Origin: Tenacibaculum finnmarkense
GTDB lineage: Bacteria > Bacteroidota > Bacteroidia > Flavobacteriales > Flavobacteriaceae
NCBI RefSeq assembly: GCF_900239185.1
Contig: NZ_OENA01000080.1
Location: 1 to 64,000, forward strand
Direction: 5' to 3'
DNA: 64,000 bases
Shown: positions 35,506 to 43,072 of the stretch, in pieces
How positions within the stretch are numbered: the stretch's first letter is position 1
Layout: every line of letters starts with the position of its first letter
The notes under the pieces: generated by a model
The model's input: only the letters and a program-made list of their open reading frames with translations
What the model was told of the DNA's origin: nothing
Databases searched by the model: none
Translations under genes and position numbers: made by a program

Positions 35506-36051
35506 TTATCTCTCTAATGAATTAATTTTCTTTAATACAGAATTTGGTGAAGCTAAATCTCCTGTCAAATTTTCGATATGCTTAATCGGAATCTTTTCTT
35601 GATTATTATGTACTCCATTATAGCTTGCATTTCCAATAAGTTCGCTATACCAAATAAGAAAACATTTTTGTCCTCGTTCCAATAATATTTTTGACGGACC
35701 AGCATTATATACCGAAAATAAAAGTTTCCCTTCAAAACCAGGGTCAACATGAAAACCTGAAATATTAACAAGCCCTTTAAATTTTTGACCTGCTTTAATC
35801 GAAATAAAAGCTATTTTATCGTTTGGTATGGTAACTTTTTCTTACGTTAATAATAATGCAAATTGACCAGGTTCTATTGTAATACTTTCATTTTCTGCTA
35901 GAATTGTTTTACTATCTGAATTGTCTCCCGTTACGAAAGCTTCTTCCCCAATACTTAATTCATAATGCGCACTCTTTAAACGGTTCGCATCAAATTGGTC
36001 TATTAAATTTGGTAATATCTGAGATAAACTATCGTTTCCTAAAAATGCCAT
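35506..36051 (-). pseudogene. dCTP-deaminase-like (Dcd/dUTPase fold) gene with in-frame TAA
   Basis: Reading from ATG 36051, the frame runs through SAHYELSIGEEAF and IEPGQFALLLT, meets TAA at 35842-35844, and continues in the same frame to TAA 35506-35508 with GFHVDPGFEGKLLFSVYNAG and RGQKCFLIWYSEL. The full length of about 181 residues and the motifs are those of Dcd. At the position of the catalytic Glu of E. coli Dcd (VLEFYNSG) I read FSVYNAG, so even the intact form would lack it. Point mutation to stop, sequencing error, or stop read-through are all possible. First gene of the TIR operon. Confidence 0.7.
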
Positions 36052-36083
36052 ATTACAAAGAAAAGCAATTTTATCTTATTGTT

Positions 36084-36104
36084 ATAGTATAAACTTAATA
36101 CTAT
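36084..36104. promoter_or_regulatory. Inverted repeat upstream of the TIR operon
   Basis: ATAGTAT (36084-36090) and ATACTAT (36098-36104), 7-base spacer, 33 bases before the first gene of the operon. Operator-like. No T run for termination. Confidence 0.35.
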
Positions 36105-36237
36105 CAACGATATAAGTATAAAAAACGATTTAATTTAAAGAAAGTAAATAATAACGTGAAACCTCTCTTCATTTAATATTTCTTTCTTCGTTATCACTTA
36201 TCATATTAAAAAAGAATGAATATTCATTTTTATTGTG

Positions 36238-36245
36238 TATATTTG
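36238..36245 (+). promoter_or_regulatory. Promoter -7 box of the TetR operon
   Basis: TATATTTG, followed by C, 43 bases before ATG 36288. The sequence GAATGAATATTCATT (36212-36226) just upstream is an imperfect palindrome and a possible site for the TetR protein. Confidence 0.6.
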
Positions 36246-36287
36246 CATCATCAGAAACAAAAGAAAGAATAACAATATTATTATATA

Positions 36288-36881
36288 ATGGCAAAACTTC
36301 AAAAAAGTATTGATAAACGAAACGCACTTGTAAAAGCAACTATTGAGTTGGTAAACAATAATGGTTTTCATGCTACTCCGATGAGTAAAATTGCAAAAAT
36401 GGCAAAAGTATCACCAGCAACGATCTATTTATATTTTGAAAGCAAGCAAGATTTAGTAAATCAAACTTACATCGAAGTAAAATCAAAATATACCGATTAT
36501 GCTTTTGCAACTTATAGCGATAAAGTATCTGTGGAAGCTGGTTTTGAAATTATCTGGAAACGTATTGCCGAATTTAAACTACAAGAGTGTGAAAACGCCA
36601 TGTTTTTAGCACAATGCGACAATACTCCCGTAATTGATGAAGAAAGTCGTCAAGAAGGAATCAAGCATTTACAACCACTACTCGATCTTTGGAATCGTGG
36701 TAAAAAAGAAGGAATCATCAAGCCAATGTCCGATTATATATTATATGCCTATGCAATTAATCCGCTGTCTTTTTTAATGATTTCTCAAAAACGAGGTGTT
36801 TTTACTTTAGATGAAACTCATATTGAAGAAGCGTATCAATCTGCTTGGAATAGTATCAAGGTTTGCAAAAGTGTAAATTAA
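36288..36881 (+). CDS. TetR/AcrR-family transcriptional regulator
   Basis: 197 residues. N-terminal HTH (NALVKATIELVNNNGFHATPMSKIAKMAKVSPATIYLYF, about 11-48), then a ligand domain of the usual all-helical type. It is the first gene before nitroreductase, aldehyde reductase and DJ-1 genes in the same direction, so it is likely their repressor. The ligand is probably a reactive electrophile or aldehyde (inference). The palindrome GAATGAATATTCATT overlapping its promoter is a candidate operator. Confidence 0.9.
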   Translation: MAKLQKSIDKRNALVKATIELVNNNGFHATPMSKIAKMAKVSPATIYLYFESKQDLVNQTYIEVKSKYTDYAFATYSDKVSVEAGFEIIWKRIAEFKLQECENAMFLAQCDNTPVIDEESRQEGIKHLQPLLDLWNRGKKEGIIKPMSDYILYAYAINPLSFLMISQKRGVFTLDETHIEEAYQSAWNSIKVCKSVN

Positions 36882-36999
36882 ATACCCCTGTTCTATTAGA
36901 TTAGCTCAACTTTTTTACCTCAACAATTGACACTCAACATTGACAGTTTCCCTCAAACACAATAACATAGAATATAACAACATAAAAAAAGCAAGTATT

Positions 37000-37632
37000 A
37001 TGGAATTATTAGACACATTAAAATGGAGATATGCCGCTAAAGCAATGAACGGTAAAAAAGTATCCGAAGAAAAAATAGCACGTATCTTAGAAGCAGCACG
37101 TTTAGCACCAACCTCAAGCGGATTACAACCTTTCGAAATTTTTGTGATTAAAAATCAGGAAATTAAAGAACAAATTAAACCAATCGCTTGGAATCAATCG
37201 GTAATTACTGACTGCTCTCACCTACTTGTTTTCGCTGCTTGGGATACTTATACCGAAGATAGAATTAATCATATGTTCGATTTAACAAACGAAATCCGTG
37301 GTTTTAAAAACGAAGGCTGGGAAAATTACCGTCAGATGTTATTAAGCTCTTATCCGCAGAAAGATGCCGAAGAGAATTTTAATCACGCAGCAAAACAAGC
37401 TTATATTGCTTTTTCACAAGCTATTACAGCCGCCGCTTACGAACAAGTTGATGCGACACCTGTAGAAGGTTTTGATCCTACGGCAGTTGATAAAATTTTA
37501 AACTTACGTGAAAAAGGATTACGCAGTGCTGTTTTATTGCCTATCGGATACAGAGCCGAAGACAAAGATTGGTTGGTAAACTTAGTAAAAGTTAGAAAAC
37601 CGATGAATGAATTAGTAACCGTAATCGAGTAA
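37000..37632 (+). CDS. NAD(P)H-dependent nitroreductase-family flavoprotein
   Basis: 210 residues from ATG 37000 (MELLDTLKWRYAAKAMNGKKVS); the upstream TTG frame is not conserved in type. FMN-binding residues fit RYAAK and ARLAPTSSGLQPFEIFVI. C-terminal GLRSAVLLPIGYRAEDKDW is typical of the NfsB-like branch. It reduces nitro groups or quinones in the cytoplasm. Second gene of the TetR operon. Confidence 0.87.
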   Translation: MELLDTLKWRYAAKAMNGKKVSEEKIARILEAARLAPTSSGLQPFEIFVIKNQEIKEQIKPIAWNQSVITDCSHLLVFAAWDTYTEDRINHMFDLTNEIRGFKNEGWENYRQMLLSSYPQKDAEENFNHAAKQAYIAFSQAITAAAYEQVDATPVEGFDPTAVDKILNLREKGLRSAVLLPIGYRAEDKDWLVNLVKVRKPMNELVTVIE

Positions 37633-37661
37633 AACTAAAAAATTTCCCTAAAAAATGAATA

Positions 37662-38822
37662 ATGAATAATTTTCAATTTAAAAATCCAACCAAGATTATC
37701 TTTGGAAAAGATACTATAAAAGAAATAACAACACAAATCCCTAAAGATGCAAAGGTTTTACTACTTTTTGGCGGCGGAAGTATTAAAAAAAATGGTGTTT
37801 ATAACCAGGTAAAAGAAGCCTTAAAAACTGTTGAGGTTGTTGAATTTGGCGGAATTCCTGCAAATCCAGAATATTCGGTACTCTTAGACGCTTTAAAAGT
37901 AATTAAAGAGGAAAAAATCACGTATTTATTAGCTGTTGGTGGTGGTTCTGTTATCGATGGAACGAAGTTTTTATCGGCTGCTGCATTATATGATGGCGAA
38001 ATTCCTTGGGATATTTTAACCAATAACATCAGAACTGAAAAAGGAATGCCTTTTGGAACGGTTTTAACAATGCCCGCAACAGGTTCTGAAATGAATTCTG
38101 GCGCAGTAATTACCCGAAGAGAAACCAAAGAAAAGCTTGCCATGGGCGGTCCTGGATTATTTCCTGAATTTTCAGTCTTAGATCCGCAAGTAATTACCTC
38201 TATTCCACAACGTCAATTAGCCAATGGTTTAGCAGATTCATTTACACACGTTTTAGAACAATATATGACCTATCCTGTAGGTGGATTATTGCAAGATCGT
38301 TTTGCAGAAAGCATTTTACAAACTATTATTGAAGTTGCGCCAAAAGTTTTAAAAGATCCTACGGATTACAAAGCCGCTGCAAATTATATGTGGAGTTGTA
38401 CGATGGCTTTAAATGGATTAATTCAACAAGGCGTTCCTGGCGATTGGGCAGTACATGGAATCGGACATGAATTAACGGCTTTATTTGGTATTGATCACGC
38501 GCGTACTTTGGCAATAATTGCACCAAGCCATTACGCCTTTAATTTTGAAGCTAAAAAAGAAAAATTAGCACAATATGCCGAACGTGTTTGGAATGTTACC
38601 ACAGGTTCTACGGATGAAAAAGCACAAGCTGGTATTGATAAAACAGTGACTTTTTTCCATGAATTAGGTATTGATACTAAATTATCAGAGTACACGAAAG
38701 ATTATGAAGGAACTGCTGAAATAATCGCAAAACGCTTTACAGAACGTGGTTGGTTAGCTTTGGGAGAGCATCAATCTTTATCGCCTAAAAACGTTGAAGA
38801 AATCGTAAAAATGGCGTATTAA
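37662..38822 (+). CDS. Iron-containing alcohol dehydrogenase (YqhD/BDH-like)
   Basis: 386 residues. FKNPTKIIFGKDTIKEI at the start, GGGSVIDGTKF for NAD(P) binding, metal-site residues in LADSFTHVLEQY (Asp, His) and AVHGIGHELTALFGIDHARTLAI (His, His). The YqhD-type members reduce short-chain aldehydes with NADPH. Its place between a nitroreductase and a DJ-1 lipoprotein under a TetR regulator fits detoxification of aldehydes and electrophiles. Confidence 0.88.
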   Translation: MNNFQFKNPTKIIFGKDTIKEITTQIPKDAKVLLLFGGGSIKKNGVYNQVKEALKTVEVVEFGGIPANPEYSVLLDALKVIKEEKITYLLAVGGGSVIDGTKFLSAAALYDGEIPWDILTNNIRTEKGMPFGTVLTMPATGSEMNSGAVITRRETKEKLAMGGPGLFPEFSVLDPQVITSIPQRQLANGLADSFTHVLEQYMTYPVGGLLQDRFAESILQTIIEVAPKVLKDPTDYKAAANYMWSCTMALNGLIQQGVPGDWAVHGIGHELTALFGIDHARTLAIIAPSHYAFNFEAKKEKLAQYAERVWNVTTGSTDEKAQAGIDKTVTFFHELGIDTKLSEYTKDYEGTAEIIAKRFTERGWLALGEHQSLSPKNVEEIVKMAY

Positions 38823-38832
38823 TTTTTGATAG

Positions 38833-39660
38833 ATGAAAATACTACAAAAAGCAGCCATTATATTTCCAATGATTTCTGCAATAATCTTTGGAATGATTTT
38901 AATATCAAGCTGTAAAACAGCAAACAATAATTCTGCGGAAACAATTTCTTCGGAAGAAAAAACAACCACTAAAACTAAAAAAATGAACATCTTATTTGTT
39001 TTAACATCACACGATAAATTAGGGAATACGGATAAAAAAACAGGATTTTGGGTAGAAGAATTTGCTGCTCCGTATTACGCTTTATTAGATAAAGGTGCTA
39101 CAATTACCATCGCAACACCAAAAGGAGGCGCTGCTCCTATTGACCCAAGTAGTGATTCGCCCGATGCTGCTACAAAAGCAACCGAGCGTTTTAATAAAGA
39201 CGACGCTGCAAAGGCTAAAATTGAAAATACACAAACATTAACAACGATCAATGCGGATGATTTTGACGCTGTTTTCTATCCTGGCGGACACGGTCCTTTA
39301 TGGGATTTAGCAGAAGATGTTGCTTCGATAGCGTTAATTGAAGAATTCAACAATCAAAACAAACCGATTGCTTTTGTATGCCACGCTCCTGCGGCTTTAA
39401 AAGAAGTTAAAAATGCCGATGGGACTCCTTTGGTAAACGGTAAAAAAGTTACAGGATTTACAAATTCTGAAGAACAAGCTGTTGGGCTTACCGATATTGT
39501 TCCTTTTTTAGTAGAAGATATGCTAACTAAAAATGGTGGAATCTATTCGAAAAAAGACGATTGGAATGCTTATGCAATACAAGATGGTAATTTAATTACA
39601 GGACAAAATCCAGCATCTTCTGAATTAGTTGCTGATAAATTAATAAATAGCTTAAAATAA
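38833..39660 (+). CDS. DJ-1/PfpI-family lipoprotein
   Basis: 275 residues. N-terminal lipoprotein signal ending in LISSCKTA (lipid-modified Cys about 28), then the class-I glutaminase-like fold with FYPGGHGPLWDLA and the nucleophile elbow AFVCHAPAAL (Cys and His). Hsp31/YajL-type members act on glyoxals or as chaperones. A lipid-anchored periplasmic version is unusual compared with cytoplasmic DJ-1. Last gene of the TetR operon, 11 bases after the alcohol dehydrogenase. Confidence 0.87.
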   Translation: MKILQKAAIIFPMISAIIFGMILISSCKTANNNSAETISSEEKTTTKTKKMNILFVLTSHDKLGNTDKKTGFWVEEFAAPYYALLDKGATITIATPKGGAAPIDPSSDSPDAATKATERFNKDDAAKAKIENTQTLTTINADDFDAVFYPGGHGPLWDLAEDVASIALIEEFNNQNKPIAFVCHAPAALKEVKNADGTPLVNGKKVTGFTNSEEQAVGLTDIVPFLVEDMLTKNGGIYSKKDDWNAYAIQDGNLITGQNPASSELVADKLINSLK

Positions 39661-39688
39661 CCCCCTCTCCCCATTTTTTTAAGCAAGT

Positions 39689-39724
39689 AAAAGGCTGTTC
39701 TAATTATATAGACAGCCTTTTTTG
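39689..39724 (+). terminator. Terminator of the TetR operon
   Basis: AAAAGGCTGT (39690-39699) / ACAGCCTTTT (39712-39721) stem, followed by T residues. Confidence 0.85.
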
Positions 39725-39892
39725 GTTTTAAGTTTTAAATGTTAGCAGTTTAGCAGTATTTTGGTTTTTAGTACAAATCCTTAGCCCCGATTGAAGCTTT
39801 GTTTGAGCTCTTTTTTGTTTTTTCTTTTAAAAAACAAAAAAAGCGAGTGCGGAAAGCGGGAAATTGCTTCAAAAAAAAATATTACACACAAA

Positions 39893-39925
39893 AAAAAGCC
39901 CATCAGTAAATGATGGGCTTTTTAA
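39893..39925 (-). terminator. Terminator of cspA copy 2
   Basis: AAAAAGCCCATCA (39893-39905), GTAAA, TGATGGGCTTTTT (39911-39923): 13-bp stem with U runs on either strand. Confidence 0.88.
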
Positions 39926-39941
39926 TTTTAAAGATATATGC

Positions 39942-40133
39942 TTAGATCACTTTTACGTTCACTGCATTTGGTCCTTTCTTACCTTCTTCTAAGTCAAATT
40001 CAACTTGGTCACCTTCTCTAATCTCATCGATTAATCCTGAGATGTGTACAAAGTGGTCTTTTTCAACTCCTTCTTCTGTAATAAATCCAAATCCTTTTGT
40101 GTCGTTGAAAAATTTTACTGTTCCTGTACTCAT
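39942..40133 (-). CDS. Cold-shock protein, CspA family (copy 2)
   Basis: 63 residues, MSTGTVKFFNDTKGFGFI start. RNP1 KGFGFI and RNP2 DHFVHIS are intact. Differs from copy 1 and copy 3 at a few positions (S-T-G-T near the N-terminus and EEGKKG instead of EEGNKG). RNA chaperone, expected to respond to temperature or growth phase. Own promoter (40174) and terminator. Confidence 0.93.
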   Translation of the reverse strand: MSTGTVKFFNDTKGFGFITEEGVEKDHFVHISGLIDEIREGDQVEFDLEEGKKGPNAVNVKVI

Positions 40134-40173
40134 AATGTTACTATATTTATTTTAATAATTACTAACTAGATTG

Positions 40174-40181
40174 CAAAGATA
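40174..40181 (-). promoter_or_regulatory. Promoter -7 box of cspA copy 2
   Basis: Minus-strand TATCTTTG, 41 bases upstream of ATG 40133; same spacing as in copy 1. Confidence 0.6.
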
Positions 40182-40202
40182 ATGCCATAAATTATAAAAT
40201 GC

Positions 40203-41738
40203 CTACCAATCAATAGGAAAATAATCTTTTAAGAACTTACCAGACCAATGTTTCCCTGTATTTATACCGTCAATTAACGGATCCATAACACGTGCTGCAC
40301 CATCTACAATATCTAAAGGTGGTTGAAAATCGTGTGTTTCTACTTTCTTTTTAGATAATTCCGCAGGATCTTCATCGGTAACCCAACCAGTATCCACGGC
40401 ATTCATATAAATTCCTGACTTTGCAAAAGTTGATGCTGAGGTATGTGTTAACATATTTAAAGCCGCTTTTGCCATATTTGTGTGCGGGTGTCTATCTACT
40501 TTTTTAAATCGATGAAACTTCCCTTCCATTGCAGTTACATTAATGATGTGCTTTTTACCCGTGTTTTCTTTCATCATTAAATTAGACAAACGATTACATA
40601 AAACAAACGGCGCAACAGCATTTACTAACTGTACTTCTACCATTTCAGTGGTTTCAATTTCACCTAATCTTAAACGCCAGCTATTGGTTTTTCTTAAATC
40701 TACTTGTTGTAAATCGGCATCTAGTTCGCCTTCAGGGAAAACCTCAGCAGTTTGTAACGAATTATCAAAACTATATGGAATCTGAGATAATGCTGCTGAA
40801 TTACGCAAACCAATTCCAGGCTCAGGACCATGCCAAGTAACAGGCAATACATTATTTTTACTTGTTTTATCCGTAGGAACACTTAAGCTTGATAACTCTT
40901 CTAAACAGCCAACATGATCACTTAATAACTTTTGGGCTAACTTCGGAAGTTTATCAACAGGAAGCTTTTCATTTTCCATTAAATGGAAGTAAAAACCTGA
41001 AGGTCTTCTTACGGTTTGTGCCGCATTATTGATTAAAATATCTAATCGATCGTATTTTTGCTCTATATAATTACAGAAAATCTCTACACTTGGAATATGA
41101 CGTAAATCAAGCCCGTGAATATGTAAGCGATCACTCCAGTCTTTATAATCTTCTTCTTTAGAAAAACGAATTGCTGAATCGGCAGGAAAACGTGTTGTAG
41201 CAACAACCCTTGCTCCCGAACGCAATAACATTAAGGTTATATGGTATCCAATTTTTAATCGAGACCCTGTAATAACCGCAACTTGATCGGTTAAATCGGT
41301 TAATTGAAAACGTTTTGCATAGTTTAAATCACCACAATCTTTACACATGGTATCATAAAAATGATGCAGTTTTGTATAAACGGTTTTACAAACGTAGCAG
41401 TTTCTAGGCGATTCTAGTTCTAAAGTATCTTCGGATAAATCGGCAGCTGCCAATAATTTAGGAGCGACAAACAATGCCGATTCTCTTGCCGAACGAATTC
41501 CTGTTGTTTTTCTAGCGTGTGTATCTTTGGCAATCATTTTACGTTTTGCCGCTTTTTTCGCGTCTTTTCTTCTACGCTCAAACTCCGTACGATTCGGTCT
41601 TGTTAATTCACCTGCTGCTTTAAAAAGTGCTACTCTTTCTTGTTCAGGTAATTCAAAAAGCTGATTTGTATCTGCTAATAAATGTTGCAATGTAGCGATA
41701 CAAGATGCTATATCTACACTTGATTTTTGTTCACTCAT
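40203..41738 (-). CDS. Zinc-ribbon-containing SDR-like protein with altered catalytic site
   Basis: 511 residues. Residues 1-110 are charged and helical, then a zinc ribbon CYVC (114-117) with CKDC (132-135), then a Rossmann SDR domain ([13 protein letters not shown], about 153-165; [12 protein letters not shown]). In the catalytic region NVTAMEGKF, then [14 protein letters not shown], the Lys is present but Thr stands where the SDR Tyr should be (YxxxK to TNMAK). Proteins of this architecture are also known in eukaryotes, as far as I recall. The activity is unknown. Confidence 0.8.
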   Translation of the reverse strand: MSEQKSSVDIASCIATLQHLLADTNQLFELPEQERVALFKAAGELTRPNRTEFERRRKDAKKAAKRKMIAKDTHARKTTGIRSARESALFVAPKLLAAADLSEDTLELESPRNCYVCKTVYTKLHHFYDTMCKDCGDLNYAKRFQLTDLTDQVAVITGSRLKIGYHITLMLLRSGARVVATTRFPADSAIRFSKEEDYKDWSDRLHIHGLDLRHIPSVEIFCNYIEQKYDRLDILINNAAQTVRRPSGFYFHLMENEKLPVDKLPKLAQKLLSDHVGCLEELSSLSVPTDKTSKNNVLPVTWHGPEPGIGLRNSAALSQIPYSFDNSLQTAEVFPEGELDADLQQVDLRKTNSWRLRLGEIETTEMVEVQLVNAVAPFVLCNRLSNLMMKENTGKKHIINVTAMEGKFHRFKKVDRHPHTNMAKAALNMLTHTSASTFAKSGIYMNAVDTGWVTDEDPAELSKKKVETHDFQPPLDIVDGAARVMDPLIDGINTGKHWSGKFLKDYFPIDW

Positions 41739-41824
41739 ATCAAACTACTTTTTTATTTTTTTTAAATTTATATTCGGGCGCGAAATTACTGCTTTTTATT
41801 TTAATATTTCACAAGCGCACGTAC

Positions 41825-41844
41825 AGACGCGATTTATTGCGTCT
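41825..41844. repeat. Palindromic repeat family B, imperfect copy
   Basis: AGACGCGAT (41825-41833), TTA, TTGCGTCT (41837-41844), preceded by GTAC like the 45151 copy. One arm has A-to-T changes. Confidence 0.6.
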
Positions 41845-41909
41845 TGCACCTCGCATCAATCTAAAATAAAAATAATACAATATTTTCATGTGATTCACAC
41901 GATAATTAT

Positions 41910-41927
41910 TTTCACACGCATGTGAAA
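41910..41927. promoter_or_regulatory. TTTCACA-TGTGAAA dyad upstream of the SDR gene
   Basis: TTTCACA (41910-41916), CGCA, TGTGAAA (41921-41927). A partial match TTTCATGTGATTCACACG lies 20 bases before it. It could be an operator or part of a degenerate repeat. Confidence 0.3.
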
Positions 41928-41937
41928 CACTAAAACA

Positions 41938-41975
41938 AAAAAAGAGATTAACCTTTTGTAAGGTCAATCTCTTTT
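41938..41975 (-). terminator. Terminator of the 41998-42462 cold-shock gene
   Basis: AAAAGAGATTAACCTT pairs with AAGGTCAATCTCTTTT (one mismatch), U run on the minus strand. Confidence 0.8.
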
Positions 41976-41997
41976 AATTTGAAAGCGGTACGTAAAA

Positions 41998-42462
41998 TTA
42001 TTTAACTAAAGTTACTTTTACTGCGTTCATCCCTTTCATCCCTTTTTCAAGTTCGAAACTTACTTTGTCATTTTCAGAAATTTCATCAATAATACCACTT
42101 ACGTGTGTAAAATATTTTTCTTGATCTGCTGAATCGATAATAAAACCAAATCCTTTAGATGAATCAAAAAACGAAACTGTTCCCTTTCTAATAGGATCAA
42201 ACGCTTCTTTATCGCCTTCTAAAGTTTTAGGAACGCTAACTTGAATGTCTTCTGCGTTAATAACAATTGGTTTTTGATCTGGATCAGGAGGTGTTGAAGA
42301 TAAATTCCCATAAGCATCTGTATATGCGAATTCAATTCCTGTTGGACCATTTTCTCTTATGTCTGCCTTACGAGCATCCATTTTCTTTTTTTTATCGTCA
42401 CGTTTTTTTAAACGCTTTTTCTCTTTTTCATTCTTGTTAAATGATTGCTGAGATTTTGCCAT
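41998..42462 (-). CDS. Cold-shock-domain protein with lysine-rich N-terminal extension
   Basis: 154 residues. The N-terminal 45 residues are almost only charged (NKNEKEKKRLKKRDDKKKKM), then a linker, then a cold-shock domain from about 90 (RKGTVSFFDSSKGFGFI, then KYFTHVSGI). The basic tail should add nonspecific RNA binding. Close to the cspA copies and to an RNA helicase, so it could act in the same RNA-remodelling response. Confidence 0.88.
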   Translation of the reverse strand: MAKSQQSFNKNEKEKKRLKKRDDKKKKMDARKADIRENGPTGIEFAYTDAYGNLSSTPPDPDQKPIVINAEDIQVSVPKTLEGDKEAFDPIRKGTVSFFDSSKGFGFIIDSADQEKYFTHVSGIIDEISENDKVSFELEKGMKGMNAVKVTLVK

Positions 42463-42664
42463 AATATTTAATATAGAATTATACTACTAGTTTTAATTTA
42501 GAATAAGATATGAAAACCCTTTTTAAGGGGGAATCATTACAATTGCCCCAATATACCCTAAATTGTGTTAATTTCTGTAATTTTTATCATTTATTTTTAT
42601 AAAAAACGTATTTTGAAGCATTTTTGAAACAAAATAAATGATTTTCCTTAAAAAAGGAAATAAA

Positions 42665-42690
42665 AAAGTCCATCAAAGACGATGGACTTT
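42665..42690 (-). terminator. Terminator of cspA copy 3
   Basis: AAAGTCCATC (42665-42674), AAAGAC, GATGGACTTT (42681-42690): perfect 10-bp stem; U-rich tail on the minus strand. Confidence 0.85.
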
Positions 42691-42709
42691 AAAATGGTAA
42701 ATATATTTT

Positions 42710-42901
42710 TTAGATCACTTTTACGTTCACTGCATTTGGTCCTTTGTTTCCTTCTTCTAAATCGAATTCAACTTGGTCACCTTCTCTAATCTCATCGATT
42801 AATCCTGAAATGTGTACAAAATGGTCTTTTTCAACACCTTCTTCTGTAATAAATCCAAATCCTTTTGTATCGTTGAAAAATTTTACTATTCCTTTATTCA
42901 T
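42710..42901 (-). CDS. Cold-shock protein, CspA family (copy 3)
   Basis: 63 residues starting MNKGIVKFFNDTKG, otherwise nearly the same protein as copies 1 and 2. RNP1 and RNP2 are intact. Coding sequences of the three copies are also highly similar, which suggests recent duplication or gene conversion. Own terminator; an RNA helicase gene lies upstream on the same strand. Confidence 0.93.
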   Translation of the reverse strand: MNKGIVKFFNDTKGFGFITEEGVEKDHFVHISGLIDEIREGDQVEFDLEEGNKGPNAVNVKVI

Positions 42902-43072
42902 TGTAATGTAATTAAATAATTTATAAACTTACTTGTCTGTTTGCAAAGATGCTACCATATTTTCACATATAACACATATTTGTTCATTTATTTTTGATAA
43001 ACAACAAAATCAATAACAAACCAAGTACTTATTATACTGCTTGTTTGCTGTAATCTTTCGTTTTAAAAAAGT

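Noticed and set aside
35565..35771. 68-residue minus-strand ORF inside the Dcd-like gene
   Set aside because: It reads the same bases in another frame; the Dcd frame gives the recognisable motifs.
31946..36287. Attachment-site direct repeats flanking the TIR operon
   Set aside because: I compared the sequence just outside 32043 and 36051 and found no convincing direct repeat or tRNA gene, so mobility is not supported by flanks.
37799..38143. Antisense ORF over the alcohol dehydrogenase gene
   Set aside because: Shadow of a well-supported gene; no own signals.
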